This document shows, piece by piece, positions 43,719 to 51,866 of a stretch of DNA of 64,000 nt. Every line of letters begins with the position of its first letter. Position 1 is the stretch's first letter. The notes under the pieces were generated by a model, which had not been told where the DNA came from, made no database searches, and saw nothing but the letters and a program-made list of their open reading frames with translations. This stretch comes from CALCKU01 sp964654665 (GTDB lineage Bacteria; Pseudomonadota; Alphaproteobacteria; Caulobacterales; Maricaulaceae), in the NCBI GenBank assembly GCA_964654665.1, contig CAZZKV010000013.1:4320-68319 (forward strand), written 5' to 3'. The translations under genes were made by a program, and so were the position numbers.

Positions 43719-44179
43719 CAGGCCAGCTCTGTCTCGTTAGGGGCATATTTTACGGCTGTGCCGTAAGCGAGCAGTTCAGCCCCGCCACCTTGATTGGCGG
43801 GCTGTGCGCCGATGCTGGAATATTCAATCCGTATATTGTAAATCGCGTCGGCTCCCATGGTGTCAGCCTTTTTCATCATGCGAATAATGGCCTCGCGGCG
43901 GGCGCGTTCGACAAGACTTTCATAACCGCGCAGCCGTCCGCCAATCATGGTTTTTATACCCGCTGCGACAACTTTAAAATAATCAACAGCAATAACCACA
44001 TTACCTGAAACAAGCGCGCCGCCCGGAACAAGATTATCCGGTAGTGTTTTAATGTTGAGCACTGTGATATGGCTCAGCGCGTCTTCCTCGGCGCGCAGCC
44101 TTTTGAAATGGTTTTGTTCATTCAGGCGTCCAAAAAAGAAACCAATAAACAATAAGGCTATGGGGATAAGAAAGCCCAA
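43718..44179 (-). CDS. YbjQ-family protein with N-terminal membrane anchor
   Basis: The protein has 153 residues. An N-terminal helix (FLIPIALLFIGFFFGRL) precedes a YbjQ/DUF74 domain: HITVLNIKTLPDNLVPGGAL, VSGNVVIAVDYFKVV, GGRLRGYESLVERARREAI and MGADAIYNIRIEYSSI. YbjQ domains form ring-like oligomers and their function is unsettled; a metal-binding label exists but is weakly supported. It directly follows a soluble YbjQ gene with no gap, so the two products may form a mixed membrane-tethered assembly. Confidence 0.85.
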   Translation of the reverse strand: MGFLIPIALLFIGFFFGRLNEQNHFKRLRAEEDALSHITVLNIKTLPDNLVPGGALVSGNVVIAVDYFKVVAAGIKTMIGGRLRGYESLVERARREAIIRMMKKADTMGADAIYNIRIEYSSIGAQPANQGGGAELLAYGTAVKYAPNETELA

Positions 44180-44494
44180 TTAACTCACCATAACGGCAGT
44201 GCCGTAAACATAAAGCTCAGAAGCGCCAGCCGAGACAGATGATGTTGAGAAGCGAATATTTATAATAGCATTTGCTCCCATGTCTCTGGCTTCATCGACC
44301 ATGCGGCCTGTCGCCTCATCGCGGGCATCGCCTAAAAGTTCGGTATAACCGCGCAGCTCGCCGCCGACGATGTTTTTAAGTCCGGCCATTATATCGCGGC
44401 CAAAATGTTTTGATCGAACTGTATTGCCTTGAACTAAACCAAGGTGGGATGTGATTTCGCGTCCCGGAACGGTTTCGAGATTGGTCAAAATCAT
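44180..44494 (-). CDS. ybjQ: YbjQ-family protein, soluble
   Basis: This is a 104-residue, single-domain YbjQ protein: ILTNLETVPGREITSHLGLV, GLKNIVGGELRGYTELLG, ARDEATGRMVDEARDMGANA and a terminal LYVYGTAV. I set the start at ATG 44494, preceded by AAAGGAG; the open frame upstream to 44584 lacks this. It is the first gene of a four-gene operon (soluble YbjQ, anchored YbjQ, lipase-like hydrolase, ArsC-like). It is divergent from the EamA transporter gene, with 123 bp between them. Confidence 0.88.
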   Translation of the reverse strand: MILTNLETVPGREITSHLGLVQGNTVRSKHFGRDIMAGLKNIVGGELRGYTELLGDARDEATGRMVDEARDMGANAIINIRFSTSSVSAGASELYVYGTAVMVS

Positions 44495-44617
44495 GACGGC
44501 TCCTTTGATATCTTTGCATCTGTGGCTTTGGGGGCACAGGGCTTTGTGTGTTTGTGTAAGTTTACGCTCGCTTACGAAAAACACTAGGGTATAAACACAA
44601 AAAAATGGGAATGGTTT

Positions 44618-45451
44618 ATGCGCCTCATCGGACTGACTATATTAGCCCTTATTGCCTTTGCGGCCAATTCTGTTTTGGCACGGTTGGCACTGAGCGGCGA
44701 TGTCATTGCGCCAGGGTCTTTCACGCTGATTCGGATTGTGTCTGGCGCTTGTGTCTTGGCTTTGCTGTTGCAGCGCCGCGCCTTTAATAGCGGCAGTTGG
44801 GCTGGAGGTCTGGCTTTGTTATCCTATGCCGGATTTTTTTCATGGGCCTATCTATCTTTAGGAGCCGGGACGGGGGCGTTGATTTTATTTGCTGCGGTGC
44901 AAGTCACGATGATCGGCGCTGGTCTATTAATGGGCGAGCGGTTGGGTGTGGTGCAATGGTTGGGCTTTTTCATGGCGATTGCCGGTTTGGTTTTTTTGCT
45001 GGCCCCCGGCTTATCAGCCCCGCCGATTATAGGGGCCGGACTTATGGCTGTGTCAGGGATATCATGGGGGCTTTATTCTTTGATCGGGCGAGGCCGCCAA
45101 AATCCGTCGGCGCAAACCGCTGGTAATTTTATACGCGCGGCGGTTATGGCAATCGCCCTATCGCTGCCGCTTTTCTGGCTGTGGCCAGAACCTCTACCTA
45201 CGGCAAAAGGGATAGTCCTTGCGTTGACCTCTGGTATTATCACGTCCGGCTTTGGATACATTTTGTGGTATGCAGCCCTTAAGTCCCTGCGTGCCAGTCA
45301 GGCCGGGATAGCCCAGCTTATGGTTCCGCCATTGGCAGCCTTGGGCGGGGTGTTGTTTCTATCTGAAACGATCAGCCTGCGGTTTTTACTGGCAAGCACT
45401 ATTATCTTGATAGGTGTTGTTTTAGCCACACGGCAAAAAGACATGCCTTAG
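44618..45451 (+). CDS. EamA/DMT-family transporter
   Basis: This 277-residue polytopic protein has about ten membrane helices in two EamA repeats. The first starts TILALIAFAANSVLARLAL, with FTLIRIVSGACVLALLL; the second has GISWGLYSLIGRG and SGFGYILWYAALKSLRASQA, ending in LFLSETISLRFLLASTIILIG. The family exports metabolites or amino acids, and specificity cannot be read here. The next gene, an esterase-like lipoprotein, begins 62 bp later and is probably separate. Confidence 0.9.
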   Translation: MRLIGLTILALIAFAANSVLARLALSGDVIAPGSFTLIRIVSGACVLALLLQRRAFNSGSWAGGLALLSYAGFFSWAYLSLGAGTGALILFAAVQVTMIGAGLLMGERLGVVQWLGFFMAIAGLVFLLAPGLSAPPIIGAGLMAVSGISWGLYSLIGRGRQNPSAQTAGNFIRAAVMAIALSLPLFWLWPEPLPTAKGIVLALTSGIITSGFGYILWYAALKSLRASQAGIAQLMVPPLAALGGVLFLSETISLRFLLASTIILIGVVLATRQKDMP

Positions 45452-45513
45452 CAAAATTTAATCCTGCCCTTTTTCAGTATCCGTTAGACTGCTTACGAGG
45501 AGGTTTGATTTAT

Positions 45514-46752
45514 ATGAAACGGTTTTTATTATTCAGTAGTCTGCTTTGTTTAACTGGTTGCGGGTTGTCGGAAAATGATACGCGCTCCATAAAAAATATG
45601 GCCTATAAAGGACCCAATGCGCTTTGCACGCAGATAGAAACTATTTTGGTTAATCCTCCACCTGACATGACGGCGAAGCAAAAAAAAGAAGCTATGCTAA
45701 GCCGAGATGTTTGCCGCTTACCCAGCGATGATATTACAATTGATGATGCAATTGCAGCGCTGGACGGCGACACAATTGCCTTTGATATAAAGAATAATAT
45801 AATAACGCTTTATGTTTTATCTGCGCAAGATAAGCATAGGGTATGTTGCTCCTTGCAAACGTATTTATTAAAGATAGGCAAAACCCAGACAGGTAATTAT
45901 TTTGCGGGGCGTTACCGTCTTAAAGATTTGAACCAGGCACGATTACAGTTTTTCCGACCCGACTTTTCTGGAAAACCGATATTTTTTAAAGGCTCGCTGT
46001 CCTTTGTGGATATTCCATTTAATAAAGGAGAACTGTTAGGACACTATACTGAAGGCGTTATTGACAGTACGGCGCTAAATGAGAAACGAAAATATCAACT
46101 CTATACACCTCCCGGTTTTAAGATGGGTGATAATGTGCCTATCCTTATGCTTGGGGATGGTTCATCATTGGGGTATTATATTCGTCAATGGGAACCAATG
46201 ATTTTAGCGGGAACCGTTGCTCCTTTTGTCGCGATCGGTATTAATTCCGGTAAACGCGCGGTTGTTGATCCTCAAAAGCAATATGATTTTGATGTTCGCA
46301 ATGCTGATTATATCTATAATTATAGCAAAGGCCCACAGCGGTTTTCTAATCATTTAACGTTTGTAATAGATGAGTTGTTGACGCGTGTTGCTGCAGAATT
46401 AGGCTTAACGCCTCGAGCCGGAACAACGGCGCTGGCGGGTGGGTCTAGTGCAGGATCTTTTGCGCTATGGGGTGTTATGAAGCGGCCTGATATATTTGGC
46501 TATTCAATTGGAACATCGCCAAGCGGGCCTATTCCCAAAGATATTTCGGCTTTGGCAGCAACTCGGCATTATTATATGAGTGCAGGCTTATATGAGCCGG
46601 GGTTTTTAACGAATGCGGAGTTATATATGTCCTTTTTATCACAAGCGGGTGCACACACTGATATAACGACCTATCCGGATGGGCATAGTGATGATCATAA
46701 AGCTATGCAGATGGTGGCTGTTTTACCAAAAATATTTCCACCAAAAGAATAG
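45514..46752 (+). CDS. Esterase-D/Fes-like alpha/beta hydrolase lipoprotein
   Basis: The protein has 412 residues from ATG 45514, chosen because GAGGAGG stands 11 bases upstream. A lipobox (LLCLTGCGL) precedes an unassigned N-terminal ~170 residues. The C-terminal hydrolase domain follows the enterochelin-esterase type: RKYQLYTPPGFK, VPILMLGDGSSLGYY, then the nucleophile in TTALAGGSSAGSFALWGV and a catalytic His in YPDGHSDDHKAM. Siderophore-ester or other ester hydrolysis in the periplasm is possible. No siderophore genes are close by. Confidence 0.82.
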   Translation: MKRFLLFSSLLCLTGCGLSENDTRSIKNMAYKGPNALCTQIETILVNPPPDMTAKQKKEAMLSRDVCRLPSDDITIDDAIAALDGDTIAFDIKNNIITLYVLSAQDKHRVCCSLQTYLLKIGKTQTGNYFAGRYRLKDLNQARLQFFRPDFSGKPIFFKGSLSFVDIPFNKGELLGHYTEGVIDSTALNEKRKYQLYTPPGFKMGDNVPILMLGDGSSLGYYIRQWEPMILAGTVAPFVAIGINSGKRAVVDPQKQYDFDVRNADYIYNYSKGPQRFSNHLTFVIDELLTRVAAELGLTPRAGTTALAGGSSAGSFALWGVMKRPDIFGYSIGTSPSGPIPKDISALAATRHYYMSAGLYEPGFLTNAELYMSFLSQAGAHTDITTYPDGHSDDHKAMQMVAVLPKIFPPKE

Positions 46753-46840
46753 GGTATTCTATTTTGCGTTGATGGCGGTTTAGCGGCTTGAGTTTTTTGT
46801 GCGGCTGCGCCACAAGGCTTTGGTAATAGGAGCCCGCCTC

Positions 46841-47791
46841 ATGAGCCTAAAAGTCGCCTTCCAGATGGATCCGATGGAAACGGTCGATATTGACGCCGAT
46901 ACAACTTTTGCTTTGGCCGAAGTAGCGGCGGCACGTGGTATGGAATTATTTGAATATGGGCCGCAACATCTGGCCTATAATGAAGGCCGGATAGAGGCCT
47001 ATGCTCGCTCGATGACCATACAGCGCGATTATGACAATCATGTGGAATTTGGCTCTCGCCGCAGCCTTGATTTAGCGGCAGATATCGATGTTGTCTGGAT
47101 GCGGCAAGACCCGCCTTTTGATATGGCGTATATCACAGCAGCGCATTTGCTGGAACGCCTCAAGGGCAATACATTAGTTGTCAATGACCCTGAATGGGTG
47201 CGTAGTTGCCCTGAAAAAATTCTGCCGCTGGATTATCCTCATCTTATGCCCGAAACGCTGATCACGCGTGATCGCGGGGCAATTGATGCCTTTCGCGCGC
47301 GTCATAAGGATATTGTTCTCAAACCATTATTTGGGAATGGCGGGGCAGGGGTGTTCCGCGTGAAGGCTGATGACAGTAATTATGCCAGCTTGCTGGAAAT
47401 GTTTATGGATAGCTCGCGCGAGCCGATTATAGCCCAAGCGTTTCTTAAAGACGTTTCCAAGGGTGACAAACGGATCATTATTATTGATGGCGATGCGGTA
47501 GGCGCGATTAACCGCGTACCGCTCAAAGGTGAGACGCGCAGTAATATGCATGTTGGCGGTAAGGCTGTGCCGACAGAGTTAACAGAGGATGATATACGTA
47601 TTTGCGAGGCGATTGGTCCGATGCTCAAGGCGCGCGGCCAGATATTGGTTGGTATTGATGTGATTGGTGATAAAATGACGGAGATTAATATCACCAGCCC
47701 GACAGGGGTTCAGGAGTTGAAACGCTTTTCCGGTGTTGATGCGGCCGCGCTGTCTTGGGATGCGATAGAGCGTAAATTGGCTTCTGTGTGA
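46841..47791 (+). CDS. gshB: Glutathione synthetase
   Basis: This 316-residue ATP-grasp enzyme joins gamma-glutamylcysteine and glycine. The start at ATG 46841 gives the typical LKVAFQMDPMETVDID. Further motifs are VWMRQDPPFDMAYITA, DIVLKPLFGNGGAGVFRV, GDKRIIIIDGDAVGAINR, GQILVGIDVIGDKMTEIN and SPTGVQEL. The length is standard (about 315). It overlaps the next gene by four bases (GTGA), tying glutathione synthesis to an FAD oxidoreductase of unknown substrate. Confidence 0.95.
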   Translation: MSLKVAFQMDPMETVDIDADTTFALAEVAAARGMELFEYGPQHLAYNEGRIEAYARSMTIQRDYDNHVEFGSRRSLDLAADIDVVWMRQDPPFDMAYITAAHLLERLKGNTLVVNDPEWVRSCPEKILPLDYPHLMPETLITRDRGAIDAFRARHKDIVLKPLFGNGGAGVFRVKADDSNYASLLEMFMDSSREPIIAQAFLKDVSKGDKRIIIIDGDAVGAINRVPLKGETRSNMHVGGKAVPTELTEDDIRICEAIGPMLKARGQILVGIDVIGDKMTEINITSPTGVQELKRFSGVDAAALSWDAIERKLASV

Positions 47792-49194
47792 TAGAGCTTA
47801 AAACCGATTACCTTATCATTGGGGCTGGTGCTGTGGGTATGGCCTTTGCTGATATACTGCTTTCCGAAACAGAGGCACATATTACGATTGTGGACCGGCA
47901 TCACAAAGCGGGCGGACATTGGAATGTCGCCTATCCCTTTGTCACCTTGCACCAACCGTCTGCCTTTTACGGCGTAAGTTCGCGGGAATTATCCAAAGGC
48001 CGGATTGATAAAACCGGATTGAATAAGGGTTTAGCTGATTTGGCCAGCGGCGCAGAGGTGTCCGCCTATTTTGATGATATTATGCGCCATGATTTTTTGC
48101 CAACAGGTCGGGTTGCCTTTTACCCTATGTGTGATTTCGAAGGTCCGGTTAAAGGCGAGGGCGGGGTTTTTACCAACCGCTTATCAGGACAAAGATACCG
48201 CGTTACGCCGTCTGAAAAGACCGTTGATGCAACCTATTTGAAAACAACGGTGCCTTCGACTCATATACCGAATTTTACGGTTGCCGAGGATACAAGTTTT
48301 ATAACGCTGAATGATTTGACAAAAATCGAAACGCCCCCCGCGGGTTATATTATTATTGGCGGAGGCAAGACGGGTATTGATGCCTGTCTCTGGCTTTTGG
48401 AAAACGGTGTTGATCCCGATGCGATACGCTGGATTAAGTCGCGTGATGCTTGGCTGTTAGACCGTAAAAACACTCAGGTCACAGATCCGTTTTTCTTTGA
48501 TACTATCGGAACGCAAGCCGAGCAGTTCGAAGCGATTGCAGATTCGGATTCCATAGAGGATATGTTTACCCGACTTGAGGCGTGCGGTTATTTTCTGCGG
48601 CTGGATTTATCCGTTCGCCCGTCTATGTTTCATGGGGCTACAATCAGCCAGGCCGAGTTAACGCAATTACGGCGGATTAAAAATATTATCCGCAAAGGTC
48701 GTGTAAGCCGGATTGAACCCGGCATGATTTATTTTGGAGATGAGACTCTAGCTGTAGCACCAGATCAAATTTATGTGGATTGTTCAGCCAGTGCGATTAG
48801 CAATCTGGATATGAAACCGGTTTTTGCAGGCCCTCTTATTACGCCGCAAACCGTAAGGTCTTATCAACCGGTTTTTAGCGCCGCTTTCATTGCCCATATT
48901 GAAACGGCTTTTGATACGGAGGTCGAAAAAAACAATTATTGCGGCGTGGTACCATTACCCGATACAGATATGGATTATATACGCCTCACAGTTGCTTTTA
49001 TGATGAACCAATATAAATGGGCGCAAAACCCCGAGATACGGCATTGGTTACAAACTAACCGGCTTGATGGTTTTAGTGATCTGACTGCGAATGTAGGCCA
49101 AGATATCGACAAAAAAGCCGTTCTAGCGCGTCTGTCCAAGGCCGTGATGCCTGCGATGTCAAAACTGCAAAAATATCTTGAAACTTTGGCGTAA
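47788..49194 (+). CDS. FAD/NAD(P)-binding oxidoreductase (flavin-monooxygenase-like)
   Basis: The protein has 468 residues and starts at GTG 47788, inside the gshB stop overlap. The FAD-binding site is YLIIGAGAVGMAFADIL with VDRHHKAGGHWN. A second nucleotide site is YIIIGGGKTGIDACLWLL. The GGHW segment and spacing recall flavin-containing monooxygenases, but the FxGxxxHxxxW fingerprint is absent. The C-terminal half is helical, with MNQYKWAQNPEIRHWL. The coupled gshB gene suggests thiol-related or detoxification chemistry, an inference only. Confidence 0.82.
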   Translation: MIELKTDYLIIGAGAVGMAFADILLSETEAHITIVDRHHKAGGHWNVAYPFVTLHQPSAFYGVSSRELSKGRIDKTGLNKGLADLASGAEVSAYFDDIMRHDFLPTGRVAFYPMCDFEGPVKGEGGVFTNRLSGQRYRVTPSEKTVDATYLKTTVPSTHIPNFTVAEDTSFITLNDLTKIETPPAGYIIIGGGKTGIDACLWLLENGVDPDAIRWIKSRDAWLLDRKNTQVTDPFFFDTIGTQAEQFEAIADSDSIEDMFTRLEACGYFLRLDLSVRPSMFHGATISQAELTQLRRIKNIIRKGRVSRIEPGMIYFGDETLAVAPDQIYVDCSASAISNLDMKPVFAGPLITPQTVRSYQPVFSAAFIAHIETAFDTEVEKNNYCGVVPLPDTDMDYIRLTVAFMMNQYKWAQNPEIRHWLQTNRLDGFSDLTANVGQDIDKKAVLARLSKAVMPAMSKLQKYLETLA

Positions 49195-49271
49195 ACTCGC
49201 CTTTATTCATACTTTATTATCAGAATCTGGTAATGAAATTAATATAAATTATTCTCTATGGTTGGGGTACG

Positions 49272-50279
49272 ATGACTATAACATCCGGAAAAACATGGTT
49301 TGCGCGATTAGCACCTTATAGGCGTTCTGAAAATGGCCGCGCAGCTTGGGAAACCTTCGTCACGCTAGCTGCTTTTCTTGGATTATGGGCCGGTATTTGG
49401 GGTTTGTTTCAAGCTGGGCACTTTTGGTCATTAGCCGGGGTTATTCCGGGCGGCGGATTGGTTGTGCGCTTGTTTATTATTCAACATGATTGTGGGCATC
49501 AATCGATGTTTTCATCGCGAAAAGCCAATGATTGGACGGGGCGGTTGATTGGAATTTTAACGCTTACGCCTTATGATCATTGGAAACGCTCTCATGCCTT
49601 GCACCATGCAGGTTCAGGTAACTTGGACCGGCGTGGTATGGGTGATGACATCATTACGCTTACAGTCGAGGAATATGAGGCTTTACCGCGATTTGAAAAA
49701 ATTAAATACCGTCTATACCGCCATCCCGTTGTTATGTTTGGTCTTGGCCCCGCCTATGTGTTTATGTTGGCGCACCGTTTGCCCTTGGGTGCAATGAAAA
49801 ATGGCGTGAAACCTTGGGCGAGTGCTTTATTGACAAATGCCGGAATTGCGGTGCTCTATGGTCTCTTAATTTGGGGCGTCGGTCTTAAAGCCTTTCTTTG
49901 CATTCAAATCCCTATGGTTATTATTGGGGCGTCTATTGGTGTGTGGATGTTTTATGTTCAACACCAATTTGATGAAACCCATTGGTCACGTGGCGATGAA
50001 TGGAACCGTGAAGAAGCGGCGCTTTTAGGGAGTTCCTATTATGATTTGCCTGCGCCTTTCATGTGGTTTACTGGCAATATTGGTGTTCATCATGTGCATC
50101 ACCTATCCTCGCGCATTCCTTTTTATCAATTACCGCGTATTTTAAAGGCTCACCCCGAGCTTAAACAGGTCGGACGGCTAACATTTTGGCAAAGTCTGAA
50201 ATGTGTTAAATTGGCCCTTTGGTGCGAAAAAAACAAACGCATGGTGTCTTTTGCCAATCGCAATCAGCTTTGCGCTTAA
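49272..50279 (+). CDS. Membrane fatty-acid desaturase family protein
   Basis: This 335-residue protein has membrane helices and the three histidine boxes of the di-iron desaturase/hydroxylase superfamily: QHDCGHQSMF, HALHHAGSGN, and HVHHLSSRIP near the C terminus. These place it with acyl-lipid desaturases of the omega-3/delta-12-like group, although the substrate is not certain. Such enzymes adjust membrane fluidity with O2 and ferredoxin-type electrons. It converges on the MATE gene with a four-base overlap of stop codons. Confidence 0.9.
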   Translation: MTITSGKTWFARLAPYRRSENGRAAWETFVTLAAFLGLWAGIWGLFQAGHFWSLAGVIPGGGLVVRLFIIQHDCGHQSMFSSRKANDWTGRLIGILTLTPYDHWKRSHALHHAGSGNLDRRGMGDDIITLTVEEYEALPRFEKIKYRLYRHPVVMFGLGPAYVFMLAHRLPLGAMKNGVKPWASALLTNAGIAVLYGLLIWGVGLKAFLCIQIPMVIIGASIGVWMFYVQHQFDETHWSRGDEWNREEAALLGSSYYDLPAPFMWFTGNIGVHHVHHLSSRIPFYQLPRILKAHPELKQVGRLTFWQSLKCVKLALWCEKNKRMVSFANRNQLCA

Positions 50280-51682
50280 CCGGTTTTCCACACCAGCAGC
50301 CAAAGGCGTATACCGAGCAAAACCGAGACGCTGAATAATCCTGCCATGAGGCCGTACCAAATACCCAGCGGCCCCAGACTTGTTTTAAGACCCAGATAAT
50401 AGGCAATAGGAAAACCGATAACCCAATAGCTGATACCCGTCAGAGTCATCGGCCAATTTACGTCTTTTAATCCGCGTAGTAATTGATTGGCGCAAACCTG
50501 CGCAGCATCAAAAAGCATAAACATGCCGGCAATAGGTAAAAAAGCGACAATAAGACTTATAACATAATCATTTTTGGCGTTTGACGCGTCGAGATATAAT
50601 CCGGCGATAAATTGCGGCGCTAGTGTCACAGCAACAGCGCAAAAGCTAATCGTCAATGTGCCTGAAATCAGCGTTGTCAGGCTAGCCCGCTTAACGGCTT
50701 GGCTGTTATTAGCGCCAGCGGCCAATCCCACGCGAACGGCCCCGGCCATAGATAATCCCCACGGCAACATAAAGGCGAGCGCGACAACATTAATGGCGAC
50801 TTGATAGGCCGCAACTTCCATAATGCCGATTAATCCCATTAACAGAACAGCGGCATTAAATAACATACCTTCAAAAATAGTTGTGACGCTAATCGGCCAC
50901 CCTAAAATGATAATTTCTTTAAACCGAGGCCAATCGCTTTTGAAAAACCGCGAGAACAGATTAAATTGCGCAGCTTCCGGATCTCGTTTGATATACAGCA
51001 CGAAAATAAAAAACGACATTATATAGGCTAAAGATGACGCGATACCGGCTCCGATAAGTTCAAGACGTGGAAATCCGAAGGCACCAAAGATCAGGACATA
51101 ATTGAGCACAGCATTAATAAGAGTTGTTACCATAACTAATATTAACGGGATTGTTGTTTTCCCAAGCGCGGCCAGAAAATTACGTAAAGCCATAACGCAT
51201 AGAGCAAAAGGCCAGCCAAAGCTCAATGCTAAAACATATTGGCCCGCGCGGCGGGAGAGCTGCGGATCTTGGCCAAGCCATATTGCGACGGGTTCGGTCA
51301 GTAAAATAAACCCAAAGACAAAAGGAAACATCAAGAAAATCGCCCATAAAGCCATACGTACAGAGCGCCGTGCATCAGCCCGGTTGTTTTTATCCGCACC
51401 TAAGGCTTGGGACACCATAGGCGTTACAGCCATGACGGGCCCAGCACCAACCATCCATAGGAAAAAATAGATGACAGTGCCCAGTGATGCGGCGGCGAGT
51501 TCTTCCGGGCCGACCCGCCCAATCATGATCGCATCGATCGTATAAATTGAAAATTGCGCTAATTGTGTGAGTGCCATCGGGACGCCTAATGATAATAACG
51601 CACGTAATTCTCCTGGCCAGCGCTCTGGCAGGATCGTTTTTTCTGGCAATGTCGCTTTAATATCGCTCACAGCTCTATCCAT
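50276..51682 (-). CDS. MATE-family multidrug efflux transporter
   Basis: This 468-residue, 12-helix antiporter starts ELRALLSLGVPMALTQLAQF, with IYTIDAIMIGRVGPEELAAA in the first bundle and ISVTTIFEGMLFNAAVLLMG in the second. These are normal for NorM-type proteins that export cationic drugs in exchange for Na+ or H+. It is divergent from the AsmA gene, and the shared 184-bp region carries a perfect palindrome and a second inverted motif. Confidence 0.92.
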   Translation of the reverse strand: MDRAVSDIKATLPEKTILPERWPGELRALLSLGVPMALTQLAQFSIYTIDAIMIGRVGPEELAAASLGTVIYFFLWMVGAGPVMAVTPMVSQALGADKNNRADARRSVRMALWAIFLMFPFVFGFILLTEPVAIWLGQDPQLSRRAGQYVLALSFGWPFALCVMALRNFLAALGKTTIPLILVMVTTLINAVLNYVLIFGAFGFPRLELIGAGIASSLAYIMSFFIFVLYIKRDPEAAQFNLFSRFFKSDWPRFKEIIILGWPISVTTIFEGMLFNAAVLLMGLIGIMEVAAYQVAINVVALAFMLPWGLSMAGAVRVGLAAGANNSQAVKRASLTTLISGTLTISFCAVAVTLAPQFIAGLYLDASNAKNDYVISLIVAFLPIAGMFMLFDAAQVCANQLLRGLKDVNWPMTLTGISYWVIGFPIAYYLGLKTSLGPLGIWYGLMAGLFSVSVLLGIRLWLLVWKTG

Positions 51683-51733
51683 AAAAAACCGGCCTTACGC
51701 TGGCTTTATCTTTTTGTCACCCTTTTAAAGCCT

Positions 51734-51816
51734 GTCCACCTATAGGTGGACATAATCACAAAGGGTTGAGATGTAAAATTATGAGCTTTGTGATATATTC
51801 ATCCACCTTTCAGGTG
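51734..51816. promoter_or_regulatory. Two CACCT-n-AGGTG palindromes in the MATE/AsmA divergent region
   Basis: GTCCACCTATAGGTGGAC (51734-51751) is a perfect 18-bp palindrome. A second inverted pair, CACCTttcAGGTG, lies at 51804-51816. Both share CACCT/AGGTG half-sites, with spacers of 2 and 3 nt. They sit between divergent start codons at 51682 and 51867, where an operator for one or both genes would be expected. The first could also form a hairpin in RNA. No regulator gene is adjacent. Confidence 0.45.
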
Positions 51817-51866
51817 ATAGTATTTATCGGCACGTGATGAAAATTTACAATGTGTAGACGGAGATA

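Noticed and set aside
43718..44494. Heavy-metal resistance locus (YbjQ 'metal-binding' plus ArsC-like)
   Set aside because: No metal transporter, metal-sensing regulator or arsenite pump is near. The ArsC-like protein is of the general YffB/Spx type, and the metal label of YbjQ is weak.
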